DNA of 64,000 nt from Acidobacteriota bacterium (GTDB lineage: Bacteria > Acidobacteriota > Terriglobia > Terriglobales > Acidobacteriaceae): assembly GCA_013289795.1 (NCBI GenBank), contig JABCZH010000002.1, positions 1 through 64,000 of the forward strand, written 5' to 3'. The notes beneath the pieces are model-generated. The model searched no databases and had not been told where the DNA came from. It worked only from the letters and a program-made list of their open reading frames with translations. Of the stretch, positions 1-9,827 are shown in pieces. Within the stretch, counting starts at the first letter, position 1. The number at the start of each line of letters is the position of its first letter. Position numbers and translations under genes: made by a program.

Positions 1-251
1 GTCGTGGCAGAATCGAAACGACGTATCCCTCCGCCAGAAATCTCCGCAGCGCTACAGGCTTCCGCTACGAAATGAATCTGCTGCTGGCTAGTTTGCGCCG
101 TGTCGAGGTCCGCGTCGAACCCCAAAGTATCACCGACTTCCTCAAGTGGAAGAACCGCATGGCAGAATACAACCGCGGCAGCCTCCCTGAAGGACTCGCC
201 TCAGCAGAAGATGAACTCAACGTATTCCTCGAACCCGACCTGACCGGCTGA
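1..251 (+). CDS. C-terminal fragment of an unrecognised protein, cut by the window edge
   Basis: A reading frame is open from the left edge (codons in phase with base 3) and ends at TGA 249-251, giving about 82 C-terminal residues with no start inside the window. The fragment is polar and charged, has no membrane segment, and ends in an acidic tail (EDELNVFLEPDLTG). I recognise no domain. An open frame of this length can occur by chance in GC-rich DNA and other frames are also open here, so this is only a probable gene end. Confidence 0.35.
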   Translation, partial: RGRIETTYPSARNLRSATGFRYEMNLLLASLRRVEVRVEPQSITDFLKWKNRMAEYNRGSLPEGLASAEDELNVFLEPDLTG

Positions 252-312
252 TCCTGCCGCGTAGTTCCGTTTCGGCGCGCACGACTTCTCAGGGACGTAA
301 CTCGGTGCTGCA

Positions 313-444
313 CTAAACCTGATACCAGACCATCCGGGCGGTCAGAAGCTGGTTGCTGTTGTCCTGCGCGGCGATGCCGACCGGGAACGCCAGCGTAGCG
401 AATAGGGCGACTGCAGCAATGCAGGTCACGATCCTGGATTTCAT
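313..444 (-). pseudogene. Orphan signal-peptide remnant of a HAF-repeat protein
   Basis: The minus strand encodes a 43-residue peptide starting [20 protein letters not shown] and continuing through an AQDN signal-cleavage-like site to an early TAG. Its start resembles the leader of the neighbouring HAF protein at 2077-3426 (MKSRTLTW, then LAAQDKQD) and of the one at 9976 (TAQDNQD). An AGGAAG-type ribosome site precedes the ATG. It lies 29 bp downstream of the 474-2048 gene on the same strand. The repeat body is absent, so I read it as a third HAF gene in this operon reduced to its secretion leader. Whether the short peptide is still made is unknown. Confidence 0.55.
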
Positions 445-473
445 GACATACTTCCTTCTTGTGTTCTTGATTT

Positions 474-2048
474 CTAGTTACTGGACCCGAGTATCGGAAA
501 TCGAAACCGATTGTTGTGTTGCCGCAACGTGGCAGGCGGCACGCGCCTAGACAATTCGCGCGGTGTGGCCGCGACAGAGTTTGCGGCGCTCACGCCCACC
601 AGGCTGTAATCGCAGCCCCCCCCGCCGGGATGGCCTTCGTCACACGGGACCAGCAGGATCGCATGAGTGTCCCCATTTGCGAGAGTTCCGGTAACCGCGA
701 TCTCGCCGCGGTCGTTTATGTAAACTGGCTGCGCCAGCGCAAACTCATTGGTGCTAACCAAGCTGTTTAAATCGACCGCGGGACCACCGTTTTCCCACAG
801 GAAACCGCGCGTGAGATTGCCGCCACAGATCGCTGCGGTTGCGCCCACGACCTGGCCCCGCGCGTTGACCGACAAAGCGCGGCTGCACGGATCAGTCCCG
901 ATGGTCCCGAGATCCGTCATTACACCGTTTCTCCACAGGAATCCGTGGTGCACGCAAGGCAGGCCGTTGCAACCTCCCGGGTTGTACAAGTCCGCATAAC
1001 CGACCACATCGCCAGCATCATCGATCCAAAGTGCCGCCGCATTGTCTCCCCCTAAAGTGCCGAGATCCTTCAACTGCGTCTTGCTTCTCTTGTCCCACAG
1101 GAAGGCGTGAGCCGTAGCGTTTCCGGCCAGATAGGATTGGCCAACCAATTGACCTCGGTTGTTAAAGGCTTGCGGTACAGCACACGTGCCGCCGAAACTT
1201 CCGACGTCGATCATCCCAGTGCCTTTTTCCCAGAAAAAGGGGTCTTGGCTGGGAACGTTAGGTGGGCAGGAAGGCCCGTTGTCGGCGTTTGCTGTAGCAC
1301 TTGTGTAGGAGATGCCAGCGACCTCGCCCTGCTTATTCACGAATGCCGCCCACGCATCCGGCCCGCCCAGCGTGCCCAGGTCTTGCATTCCGTCTTGCTG
1401 ACTCCACAGGAATGCGCGCGATTGGGTTCCCGTCGAGATCCCGAGAATCTGAGAATACAAATAGGAATAGGGATCGGAGGTTCCGTTCGTCGCGAGACCT
1501 ACGGCTAGCCCCGCGTTATTAACAGCTTGGCCAAAACTCTGAAACCCGCCCGAAAGTGTGCCCAGATCGGTGATCTGTGTCTTGTGCCAGAGCACTCCGT
1601 GTACCAATGGGAGATCTGTTAGCGGGTCGGTTTCGCCATTCTCCGAAAAACCGGTGACTAATCCATTCCGGCTGGTCCAGGCCACGAAGCTCCAGAAACC
1701 ACCTGGAAGCGCCCCAAGATTCGTGACCGCTCCATTCTCCAATTGGAAGCCATTTGGATAGAAACAATCATCGAAGTAGCAGAGAGGATCGGCTATAGAA
1801 GTGTCCGCCGTACCGGTAATCGCTCCTGCGTCACTGATCGCTTGCGCTCCAGCCGTGCCGTTGATCTCATCAAAAACGGTGGGTACTCCACTGTTGGGGC
1901 CGCCGAACGTTCCCATGTCGATGAGCTGGTAGTGGTGGTGCGTTTTATTGCTGTGGTCTTGGTTACTCTGCGCGGCGAGTCCGAGTGGGATTGCCAACGC
2001 AACGAAAAATGCGATTGCGGTGCTGGACATCGATGACTTGGATCTCAT
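474..2048 (-). CDS. Secreted HAF-repeat protein (paralogue 1)
   Basis: The 524-residue product starts with an n-region MRSKSS and a hydrophobic stretch ending LGLAAQ, a typical Sec signal peptide. A short His-rich linker (KTHHHYQ) follows, then many degenerate repeats of about 37-45 residues built around LGTLGG, INxxGxVVG and HAFLW. These are the hallmarks of the extracellular HAF repeat family (TIGR02913). The C-terminus carries a paired-cysteine motif, PCDEGHPG followed by CDY, also present in the two paralogues. The start is supported by AAGGAG 7 bp upstream of the ATG. It lies 28 bp behind the HAF gene at 2077-3426 and is probably co-transcribed with it. The molecular role of HAF proteins is not established; a beta-propeller-like secreted or surface protein is a guess. 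Confidence 0.85.
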   Translation of the reverse strand: MRSKSSMSSTAIAFFVALAIPLGLAAQSNQDHSNKTHHHYQLIDMGTFGGPNSGVPTVFDEINGTAGAQAISDAGAITGTADTSIADPLCYFDDCFYPNGFQLENGAVTNLGALPGGFWSFVAWTSRNGLVTGFSENGETDPLTDLPLVHGVLWHKTQITDLGTLSGGFQSFGQAVNNAGLAVGLATNGTSDPYSYLYSQILGISTGTQSRAFLWSQQDGMQDLGTLGGPDAWAAFVNKQGEVAGISYTSATANADNGPSCPPNVPSQDPFFWEKGTGMIDVGSFGGTCAVPQAFNNRGQLVGQSYLAGNATAHAFLWDKRSKTQLKDLGTLGGDNAAALWIDDAGDVVGYADLYNPGGCNGLPCVHHGFLWRNGVMTDLGTIGTDPCSRALSVNARGQVVGATAAICGGNLTRGFLWENGGPAVDLNSLVSTNEFALAQPVYINDRGEIAVTGTLANGDTHAILLVPCDEGHPGGGGCDYSLVGVSAANSVAATPRELSRRVPPATLRQHNNRFRFPILGSSN

Positions 2049-2076
2049 GGAGCGTCTCCTTTTCTTTTTCTAGCGG

Positions 2077-3426
2077 CTAATTTCTTGGGTCAAATGCGGG
2101 ACTAGGGAACCGATACCAATTCATGCGGCGCATGATTGATTGAGGTGTCATCCGCCCGCTTGGGTGGAGAACCTCGGGACTGGTTTGGGAGGCAGCGCTC
2201 AGGTCCACCAGGCCGTAGTCGCAGCTTTCGATACCGGGATGATTCTCGTCGCACGGGGTCAGCAGATAACCCCGAAATTCACCGTTTATCGTGTTGAGTG
2301 CAGGGCCCACGATTTGCCCGCGATCATTGTTTCCGAGCGCCTCCCACAGAAACCACGCGGAGCCAGGAGGAACAAGCGTGTTGAGGTCGGTTATCGCCCC
2401 GTCCTCCCAGACGACGGCGCGAGCGTTCCCGCTGGCGTCGAATGATGCGCCGACTGCTTGGCCGCTGTTGTTAATGGTTTCGGCCCAGCTCACAAAATCT
2501 CCGGGAAGCGTGCCAAGGTCGGTCATCATGCCCTCGCTCCACAGAAAGGCGTGAAATGCCATGTTCCCGGGCAAGCCGGATTGGCCAACCACTTGACCTC
2601 GCTTGTTGATGCCGAATGCAAGATTCCACTCCGTCCCGCCCAGGTCGCCCAAGTCGGTCGCGGTCCAGTTTTGTCCGTCGCGTTGCCAGAGCACAGCATG
2701 AAGGCTAGTAAGTGGAATGTCTAAGTCACAATTACCCGTCGAGCCCACAGCTTGGCCGAGATCGTTAATCGCGTCGGCGAACCCGTCCAGGTCGCCGGAA
2801 ATTGTAGGAAGCTGTTGAATCTGGCCTCTTTCCCATATGACCGGCTCGGATTCAGGCTCGGAGTCTGAGCAGGTTGGGTCTTCGGTCGTGATCTGGGAGA
2901 TCCCAGGCACTTGCCCCCGATTATTCACCTTCCAGGCTATCGCGTTATTGCCGCCGAGGGTAGACAGTTCGTCCATGACCCCGCCCCGCCAAATAAATGG
3001 GCGACAAGTATACGGGTCGCTGACAAACATAAAGAGGCTACAAAACTGCGCTGCGTTCGAGTCCGGGGTAGAGGTATAGGAAGCACCTGCGACCTCGCCC
3101 ATATCGTTGGGCTGTGGTGACGCCTCTGGTGCAACACTGTCGGGCCCGCCAAGTGTGCCGAGATCAATAATGGCCCCGTTCCGCCAGAGCGAAGCGTGTC
3201 GGACCTGGTCGCCCGACAGGGTAGATGAGCCTGCCGCCTCGCCTCGGTTGTTGATGCCAACGACATCGGTGGTCGTCCCGCCCAGCGTGCCGAGTATTTG
3301 GAGAGAGTAGCGAGTTTGCTTGTGATGGTTGTGGTCCTGCTTGTCCTGCGCGGCAAGTCCAGTCGGCAGCGCCAGCGCGGCGAACAACAGCATCGAGGTA
3401 ACCCAAGTCAACGTTCTGGATTTCAT
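2077..3426 (-). CDS. Secreted HAF-repeat protein (paralogue 2), first gene of its operon
   Basis: The product is about 449 residues: signal peptide (MKSRTLTWVTSMLLFAALAL, cleavage near LAAQ), a His-rich linker (DHNHHKQ), tandem HAF repeats (for example HAFLWSEGMMTDLGTLPG) and the C-terminal motif PCDENHPG followed by CDYGLVD. I chose the ATG at 3426 because AGGAGG lies 5-6 bp upstream; a GTG two codons earlier would also be in frame. It is divergent from the winged-helix/kinase gene at 3656. The 230 bp between them holds three 11-bp-spaced direct repeats that could be the regulator's operator. The family assignment is firm but the function is unknown. Confidence 0.87.
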   Translation of the reverse strand: MKSRTLTWVTSMLLFAALALPTGLAAQDKQDHNHHKQTRYSLQILGTLGGTTTDVVGINNRGEAAGSSTLSGDQVRHASLWRNGAIIDLGTLGGPDSVAPEASPQPNDMGEVAGASYTSTPDSNAAQFCSLFMFVSDPYTCRPFIWRGGVMDELSTLGGNNAIAWKVNNRGQVPGISQITTEDPTCSDSEPESEPVIWERGQIQQLPTISGDLDGFADAINDLGQAVGSTGNCDLDIPLTSLHAVLWQRDGQNWTATDLGDLGGTEWNLAFGINKRGQVVGQSGLPGNMAFHAFLWSEGMMTDLGTLPGDFVSWAETINNSGQAVGASFDASGNARAVVWEDGAITDLNTLVPPGSAWFLWEALGNNDRGQIVGPALNTINGEFRGYLLTPCDENHPGIESCDYGLVDLSAASQTSPEVLHPSGRMTPQSIMRRMNWYRFPSPAFDPRN

Positions 3427-3489
3427 GTGCACCTCCTCGGTGCGTACGACACTGTCCGCCTACGCCTGATTTTGTGCAATGCAAAGCAC

Positions 3490-3517
3490 GTCACCGCTGT
3501 ATCACATTTGGATCACA
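3490..3517. promoter_or_regulatory. Putative winged-helix operator A: three direct hexamers at 11 bp period
   Basis: The sequence reads GTCACC (3490-3495), five bases, ATCACA (3501-3506), five bases, ATCACA (3512-3517). The period is exactly 11 bp, as in PhoB/OmpR-type tandem sites. It sits between the divergent HAF gene and the gene encoding a winged-helix/kinase protein. The equivalent gap at 9718-9975 holds the same pattern. A shared CACTTACGC also occurs near both sites (3542-3550 and 9816-9824). The repeats are seen directly; binding by the neighbouring regulator is inferred. Confidence 0.5.
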
Positions 3518-3655
3518 GCCCGTAAGCTCATCAGTGACTTGCACTTACGCGGCGATTTGCGGTGTCGTGCGGCAAGGGATAAGCCGTCCGTCCAGCGCGG
3601 AGGCCGGCTCTGCGGGATGCGGCGGTGTTAGAATCCCAACACTCTGGAGTGCTTT

Positions 3656-6600
3656 ATGCTTGGAATCGACCGCTCCCAAGACCTTGTACGCTTCGAGGGT
3701 TTCGAGCTTGACCTGCGGACAGGCGAACTCGGTAAAGAGGATGGCACGACGGTTCGCCTTTCAGAGCAACCTCTGCGAATTCTGGTTGCGCTGCTAGAAC
3801 GTCCGGGCGAGCTGGTGCTGAGAGAAGACTTGCGTAAGCGGCTGTGGCCGAACGACACCATCGTGGAATTCGAGCACAGCATCAGCGCCGCCATGAACCG
3901 CCTGCGGCAAGCGCTGGGCGACTCGGCCGAGAATCCCCGTTTCGTCGAAACCCTTGCGCGACGCGGCTACCGCTGGAAGACTCCGGTGGAATGGGTGAAG
4001 GTTGCTCTTGATGTCACTCAACCGCTAACTGAATCCGCAGGCCAGAACCTGATCGGCAAGAGGGTGACGCACTATCGAGTGTTAGAAGTAATCGGCGGCG
4101 GCGGCATGGGCGTGGTGTATAAGGCAGAAGATCTCAAGCTGAGCCGCCGGGTCGCGCTGAAGTTCCTGCCCGAAGAGCTAGGCAAAGATGCGAAGGCCCT
4201 GGAAAGGTTCGAGCGCGAAGCGCGAGCCGCTTCCGCACTAGATCATCCCAGCATCTGCACTATCCACGAATTTGGCGACCACGATGGCCAACCCTTTATG
4301 GTGATGCCTCTGCTGGAGGGACAAACCCTGCGGGACCGGATTGAAACCCAAGCAGCCGCATTTGCGACCGAGGAATTATTGAACCTCGCGATTCAGGTTG
4401 CCGATGGGCTGGAAGCAGCCCACGAAAAAGGAATCATCCATCGCGACATAAAGCCGGCGAATATTTTTATTACTAGTCGCGGCCAGGCCAAGATTCTGGA
4501 CTTCGGTTTGGCGAAACTGGCATCGGGTGCTGATCCGGAAGCCCCGCGATTCCAGGAAATGCCGACCGGGCCCGTCACTCACCTCAGCCTCACTCGAACT
4601 GGCGTTGCGCTGGGTACAGCCGCTTACATGTCGCCCGAACAAGTGCGAGGCGAGAAGTTGGACGCGCGCACGGACCTGTTTTCGTTTGGACTTGTGCTCT
4701 ACGAAATGGCGACGGGACAGCAGGCATTCAGCGGCCAGACGGCGCCGGTGCTCCACGATGCAATCCTGAACCGCTTACCCGTCCCAGCAAGGAAGTTGAA
4801 CCCGCGATTGCCATTCGAGCTGGAAGAAATCATCGATAAGGCGCTGCAGAAAGACCGCGAGCAGCGTTTTCAGGCTGCCGCGGAGATGCGGGCTGATTTA
4901 GAGGGATTGAAACGGGGTACGACGCCGAGGCGCTGGGGCATTTCCCGGAAGGCCATGGCTGCGATCGTGCTTGCTCTACTCACGGTGATCGGTGTAACCC
5001 TGTGGCTAACCAATCGTCATTCCCCAGCCCCAAGTCTTCCCGGGTTAAAGCAACGCCAGCTCACCGACAACTCCGATGACAACCCAATCCTAAGCGGCGC
5101 GATTGCACCCGACGGCAGGTATCTGGCTTACGCCGACCTGCAAGGAATGCATGTCAAAGTGATCGAGACGGGCGAGATGCGGACCCTTCCTCAGCCGCCT
5201 GAGATCGAAGGAAAGCACGTAGAGTGGAACCTCGTCCCGACTTGGCTTCGCGATGGTTCGGGGTTCATTGCCAATGCCAATTCGGGGAACCTTTTTCCTG
5301 ACCTGGGCATCTGGATGTTTCCGGCGCCGGGTGGACCGCCCCACAAGCTGCGCGACGATGCCGAGGCCTACTCCGTTTCTCGGGACGGCTCGTTGATTGT
5401 TTTTGAGACGAACCCAAGCGGCGGGTGGAGCTATCGAGAATTGTGGGTGATGAGGAGTGACGGTACACAAGCGCGGAAGGTCTATGAAGGCGACGACAAG
5501 AGCGGCTTTGAGGGGGGGGAATGGTCACCGGATGGCCAACGCTTGTCCTACGAATCTGTACAGCGAGTCGGGGGAGGTCTGGTGACACGCGACCTGGAGG
5601 GCGGACCAGTTCAGATGGTCCTACCTAGCGGCGTGCAGGATCATGTCTGGGCCCCCGACGGGAGGATCATTTATTCATTGGACGAGCCCGGCCTCTGGGC
5701 CAACAGTTGCAACTATTGGGCAGTACCGATTAACACCTCGACCGGCAAGCCCAGCGAAGCCTCCAGGCGTTTGACCAATTGGGCTGGGTTTTGCATGGAC
5801 AGTTCAAGCTCCACAGGGGACGGCAAGCGGCTTGCCTTTCGCAAATGGTCGTGGCAGAGCAGGGTATATGTTGCCGACATCGAGGCGAGAGGGAAGCATA
5901 TGAGTCCGCCGAGGCGCCTAACGTTGAACGAGGGGCGAACTTATCCGGCCGCCTGGACACCCGACAGCAGGTCCGTGATCTTAGAATCCTACCGCGACGG
6001 CCATTGGCGAATTTTGAGGCAATCATTGGAGGACAGTACAGCCCAAACCCTTGTGTCAGGGACGAATGGGGCGGAGGCGGAAAACGAGGATATGGTAGGT
6101 GGCGCGACAATGAGTCCAGATGGCACATGGCTGTTGTACCTGAGACAACAGAGGGCTAAGGAGCATTATTCGGAGGCCGCGGTTGGTGATTGGGCCGCGC
6201 TTGGCAAGGGATCCGCGTCACGTCAACTCATCCGGGTTCCAATCAAGGGCGGACCGTCGGAATTGGTGCTGACAGCGAATATTTTCGGAAAACCGCGTTG
6301 CGCCCGCGCCCCGGCCACATTGTGCATGATTGCTGAGCGGACCTTGGATCTTCGGCAACTCGTCTTTACGGCCATCGACGCGCCGCACGGCCGTGGTAGT
6401 GAACTAGCACGATGGAATACTGATGCGAGCCCTGCTGCCAGTTACGGCTGGGACCTTTCCCCAGATGGCATGCTCATCGCCGTTCTCAAATACCCGGAAG
6501 CACGGATCCACCTCCTTCATTTGAACGGGCAGGCGACGCAGGAAGTCGTCGTGCGGGGTTGGGATAACTTGCGCAGTGTTAATTGGGCCGCAGACGGAAA

Positions 6601-6835
6601 GGGAATGCTTATCACGAGCGCCACTCAGGGAGGTTCGGCTCTGCTTTACGTGGACGTGACGGGCAACGCCCGTGTCCTGTGGGAGCAGAAAGGAAGCTTT
6701 GCCTGGAATGTACCATTTAATGATCTGTTAAACGAGAGATCGGCTCCAACCGCCGTGCCTTCCCCCGACGGCCGTCATCTGGCGATTTATGATTGGAAGC
6801 TGAGCGCCAACATGTGGATGATGGAGAACTTCTGA
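3656..6835 (+). CDS. Membrane regulator: winged helix + Ser/Thr kinase + TM + TolB-like PD40 repeats
   Basis: The 1059-residue protein has four parts. Residues about 10-112 form an OmpR/PhoB-type winged helix (similar to CadC). Residues about 138-420 form a Hanks-type Ser/Thr kinase with a GGGGMG loop, catalytic Lys169 (VALK), HRD 262-264, DFG 282-284 and an SPE motif. A single membrane helix spans about 433-452. The rest is TolB/WD40-like PD40 repeats (motifs such as APDGRYLAY and SPDGQRLSY), presumably outside the membrane. The ATG has GGAG 7 bp upstream. Key kinase residues are intact, so activity is likely. Placing a DNA-binding domain and a kinase on one membrane protein suggests a one-component sensor that both binds DNA and phosphorylates. 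It is divergent from the HAF operon, which is its probable target. The ectodomain closely resembles that of the kinase-less gene at 7468-9717. Confidence 0.9.
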   Translation: MLGIDRSQDLVRFEGFELDLRTGELGKEDGTTVRLSEQPLRILVALLERPGELVLREDLRKRLWPNDTIVEFEHSISAAMNRLRQALGDSAENPRFVETLARRGYRWKTPVEWVKVALDVTQPLTESAGQNLIGKRVTHYRVLEVIGGGGMGVVYKAEDLKLSRRVALKFLPEELGKDAKALERFEREARAASALDHPSICTIHEFGDHDGQPFMVMPLLEGQTLRDRIETQAAAFATEELLNLAIQVADGLEAAHEKGIIHRDIKPANIFITSRGQAKILDFGLAKLASGADPEAPRFQEMPTGPVTHLSLTRTGVALGTAAYMSPEQVRGEKLDARTDLFSFGLVLYEMATGQQAFSGQTAPVLHDAILNRLPVPARKLNPRLPFELEEIIDKALQKDREQRFQAAAEMRADLEGLKRGTTPRRWGISRKAMAAIVLALLTVIGVTLWLTNRHSPAPSLPGLKQRQLTDNSDDNPILSGAIAPDGRYLAYADLQGMHVKVIETGEMRTLPQPPEIEGKHVEWNLVPTWLRDGSGFIANANSGNLFPDLGIWMFPAPGGPPHKLRDDAEAYSVSRDGSLIVFETNPSGGWSYRELWVMRSDGTQARKVYEGDDKSGFEGGEWSPDGQRLSYESVQRVGGGLVTRDLEGGPVQMVLPSGVQDHVWAPDGRIIYSLDEPGLWANSCNYWAVPINTSTGKPSEASRRLTNWAGFCMDSSSSTGDGKRLAFRKWSWQSRVYVADIEARGKHMSPPRRLTLNEGRTYPAAWTPDSRSVILESYRDGHWRILRQSLEDSTAQTLVSGTNGAEAENEDMVGGATMSPDGTWLLYLRQQRAKEHYSEAAVGDWAALGKGSASRQLIRVPIKGGPSELVLTANIFGKPRCARAPATLCMIAERTLDLRQLVFTAIDAPHGRGSELARWNTDASPAASYGWDLSPDGMLIAVLKYPEARIHLLHLNGQATQEVVVRGWDNLRSVNWAADGKGMLITSATQGGSALLYVDVTGNARVLWEQKGSFAWNVPFNDLLNERSAPTAVPSPDGRHLAIYDWKLSANMWMMENF

Positions 6836-7467
6836 CGGTGCAGCTCAGTCTGTGTCCGCCCACATGCAGTGCAGCTTTCCCGTTGCTGGCGCTGTCTCGC
6901 TTGGCTGCCTCCCCTGCTATTTGTGAGATGGCTTGTAGTCTGGCCATGGATAGCTGTCAATCAAAACATAAGGAGGACTCCCGCCACACTGGCCATGCAG
7001 CAGGAGTCCCCTCGAAGGCAAACCGGAAGTAATCCGGCGGGACGAAAGCGGCTTCCGCGTAGTGGCTGAGAAGGTCAGCCGGAATTGAGAATGCAAAATC
7101 GCGAATGTTTTGGCCGTGACGTCAGCTATTTGGCAACTTGAGTGGCCGCTGTTTGAACTGAGAGCCTCAACTATCGGCCGGCTACAGCCGACTTCGCTAC
7201 GCCTACATTGGAAGGCTGGTCTGATGAGGCGGCAGGCATGGGTTGACCCAAAATCCGAGCAGAGATCGCATCTCTGTCCCTGTAGAGCAGGACTACGATC
7301 TGGATGAGCAGGATCGCGGCGAGAGCGAAAAAGCTCCAAAGGTAGGGCTGCGCTACCGCAGTCCAGGTACGCGTCACTGGCTTACACTGGAGTCTTTGGC
7401 TTGGGCTCCCCGGCACGTCCAGTTTGGCTTGAAGATGTAACTTCTAGCTGTGCTGAACCCTATACCT
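6836..7467. other. 632 bp gap between two convergent regulator genes; no firm gene
   Basis: The gap between the convergent kinase and winged-helix genes holds no recognisable RNA gene or clear terminator. Several short frames are open on both strands. Only the minus-strand frame with a membrane helix (7171-7377) looks at all protein-like. The stretch may be the decayed axis of the mirror-symmetric locus. Confidence 0.4.
7171..7377 (-). CDS. Possible small single-pass membrane protein
   Basis: A frame of about 68 codons from a GTG encodes one clear hydrophobic helix (LWSFFALAAILLIQIVVLLY) followed by a charged RDRD segment and a polar tail. An upstream GTG at 7416 would extend it by 13 residues. 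No convincing ribosome-binding site is visible and I recognise no family. It lies just upstream, on the opposite strand, of nothing that helps assign a role. The helix composition is the only support, so this could be chance or a remnant. Confidence 0.22.
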   Translation of the reverse strand: MTRTWTAVAQPYLWSFFALAAILLIQIVVLLYRDRDAISARILGQPMPAASSDQPSNVGVAKSAVAGR

Positions 7468-9717
7468 TCAAAAGTTCTCCACCATCCACATATTCGAACT
7501 CAGCTGCCAGTCATAAATCGCAAGATGCCGGCCGTCCGGCGAGGGCACGGCCCAGGGCGCCCGGGCGAACCACGGCTCTATGCTGCCCTTGCGCTCCCAC
7601 AAGACTTTGGCATTACCTTGCATATCCACCCGCAGGAGCGCCGAACCCTGTGGCGTGGCACCCGAAACAAATAGTGCTTTCCCATCGGCTGCCCAGTCCA
7701 CGCTCTGCAGGCTGTTCCACCCCTTGACGACAATCTCGCGCGGAGCCTGGCCGTCCAACGGAATCACACGAATCTTTCCTCCTGCCGAGGGCCCATTTTG
7801 TGCTCCAAACAACTGGAGGAAAGCTATACGAGTGCCATCTGGAGAAAGGTCCCAAACGTAGTCTCGGCCTGTGGGCTCGATATCAATGTGGGCAATCTCG
7901 CGACCGCGACCCCTCAACGGGTCGAAAGCGGTGAAAGTAATTTGCTTGCCGTCTGCACTTCGCTCTGCGATTGCACACAAACTCGCAGGCGCCTGGGCGC
8001 AGCCCGGCGCAATTCGCGAGTGCGCGCTGTCGTAAAAGCTTGCGGTCAACACCTGCTCGGCGCTGCCGCCGTTGATTGGGATTCTCATCAGTTGATATGG
8101 TGCGGAGGAACCACCGGTGCTGGAGTAGCCCGCCGGGTAGAGAATCCATGCGCCATCGGCACTCACGCGGACTTGTGGATTCAGCAGGTTTACGGTTACG
8201 GTCACGAGTGGCTCGGTCGTCTCTCGACCTAAAGACTGCTTGAGTATCTGCCACTGCCCGTCACGATAGGACTCGAAAACAACCGCATCGCTATCTCGTG
8301 TCCAGCCAGCCGGAAAATTTCGCCCCTCATTCGTGGTTAGCTTGCGGAGTGAGGTAAGCCGAGTCCCGGTGTGATCGAGATCAGCGACAAAGATGTTGGC
8401 TTGCCACAGCCATCTGCGAAACACGAGACGCTTGCTATCCGCGCTTGGACTGGGGTTGGCCATGCAGAAACCAGCCCAGTTGGTAAGGCGGTTCGGTTTT
8501 TCAGCAGGTTTACCGCTTCCAGCGTCGATGAGCATCGCCCACAGGTTACAACTCAGGGCTGCCGGGCCTGGCTCGTCCAGTGACCACACTATGCGTCCAT
8601 CCGGTAGCCAGGACCAGTCCTCGAGCGTGATCGCGTCAGGCAATGCGGTTACCTCAGCGCCGCCCACAAGGTCACGGCTCTCAATGGCCATCTGACCCCT
8701 GTCACGCCCCTCGTGCGCGATAAGGTAGGCTAGGCGTTGACCGTCGGGCGACCATTCAGCACCTAAGAAAAAGCTGCTCTCGTCCACGTCGTAGAGCTTG
8801 TATGCGCCCTCCCCATCTGCCCTCATCACCCACAGCTCGCGATAACCAAACCTGCCCCAATTTGTCGCGAAGGCAACCCGGGAGCCGTCTCGTGAAACCG
8901 ACTCTGCCTCCGAGTTATCTCGCAGTTTTCGCGGTGCTCCACCTACCACGGAGACGATCCAAATGCTCGTGCCCCGGCCAGCGGTATTCGCATTGGCGAT
9001 GAACCTGGTACCGTCGTGAACCCAGGTTGGGACAATCGCCCAGTCCACTCGCGCTCCCTTGACCTCCTCCGGTTGGGGAACGTCCGCTGTCTCCCCAGTT
9101 TCGATGAGCTTGATGTGAATGCCCTTCAGATCAGCATAGGCCAGGTATCTGCCGTCCGGCGAAATCGCCCCGCTCATCACCGGGTTATCAGTGGGATTAG
9201 CCGTGAGCTGGCGCTGCTTCAACTCCGGCAGTCCAGACATGGAGGGGGGGTGGCGCTGTATCCACCACAAGACAGCGACCGCAACCAGCGCAGCCAAAGT
9301 GCCAGCGACTACACGCCACGATAAGGGGAAAACCTGCTTTCCGGCGAGACTCTCCGAGGCGTCAGCGCTTTGGGCACCATTGCGCTCCACTGGCGCGATG
9401 AAGCGATAGCCCTGGCGAGGCAGCGTTTCAATAAAGCGTGGCTGGTCGGCGGAATCGTCCAAAACTTCGCGCAGTCGGTTGACCGCCTTATTCAAACCGC
9501 GGTCGAAATCTACGAAGGTGTCGTCGGACCACAGCCTTTTCCGCAATTCCTCGCGATTCACCAGATCACCCGGGCGTTCCAGCAATGCTGACAGAATTTG
9601 AAAGGGTTGTTCCTGAAGAATCAGCTTGTGGCCGTTAGTCCGCAGCTCTCGCGTGCGTAGATCGAGGTCGTACTCTTTAAAGCGGATGTGCGATTCAGAT
9701 TGGGCGGACATTCCCAT
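7468..9717 (-). CDS. Membrane regulator: winged helix + TM + TolB-like PD40 repeats (no kinase)
   Basis: The product from ATG 9717 is about 749 residues: winged helix about 10-110 (motifs LILQEQPFQIL and VNRLREVL), one membrane helix about 135-153, then PD40 repeats ([32 protein letters not shown]). GGGAGA lies 7 bp upstream of this ATG; the open frame extends 55 codons further but that part looks non-coding. It resembles CadC/ToxR-type one-component membrane regulators. Its ectodomain aligns along its length with that of the 3656-6835 protein (both begin LKQRQLT and share PTW, RDGS and LTNWAGFCM). The kinase is absent, so the two differ by one whole module. It is divergent from the HAF gene at 9976. 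Confidence 0.88.
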   Translation of the reverse strand: MGMSAQSESHIRFKEYDLDLRTRELRTNGHKLILQEQPFQILSALLERPGDLVNREELRKRLWSDDTFVDFDRGLNKAVNRLREVLDDSADQPRFIETLPRQGYRFIAPVERNGAQSADASESLAGKQVFPLSWRVVAGTLAALVAVAVLWWIQRHPPSMSGLPELKQRQLTANPTDNPVMSGAISPDGRYLAYADLKGIHIKLIETGETADVPQPEEVKGARVDWAIVPTWVHDGTRFIANANTAGRGTSIWIVSVVGGAPRKLRDNSEAESVSRDGSRVAFATNWGRFGYRELWVMRADGEGAYKLYDVDESSFFLGAEWSPDGQRLAYLIAHEGRDRGQMAIESRDLVGGAEVTALPDAITLEDWSWLPDGRIVWSLDEPGPAALSCNLWAMLIDAGSGKPAEKPNRLTNWAGFCMANPSPSADSKRLVFRRWLWQANIFVADLDHTGTRLTSLRKLTTNEGRNFPAGWTRDSDAVVFESYRDGQWQILKQSLGRETTEPLVTVTVNLLNPQVRVSADGAWILYPAGYSSTGGSSAPYQLMRIPINGGSAEQVLTASFYDSAHSRIAPGCAQAPASLCAIAERSADGKQITFTAFDPLRGRGREIAHIDIEPTGRDYVWDLSPDGTRIAFLQLFGAQNGPSAGGKIRVIPLDGQAPREIVVKGWNSLQSVDWAADGKALFVSGATPQGSALLRVDMQGNAKVLWERKGSIEPWFARAPWAVPSPDGRHLAIYDWQLSSNMWMVENF

Positions 9718-9827
9718 CGCGGCTTTCTCCCGCGCGACTCGGGGCAGTTTAGCACCGCTCTGGAGGCTCGTGATCCGGTAAATCGCGAGATGTTTCCAAC
9801 CCATTACAAAAAAGCCACTTACGCCAT

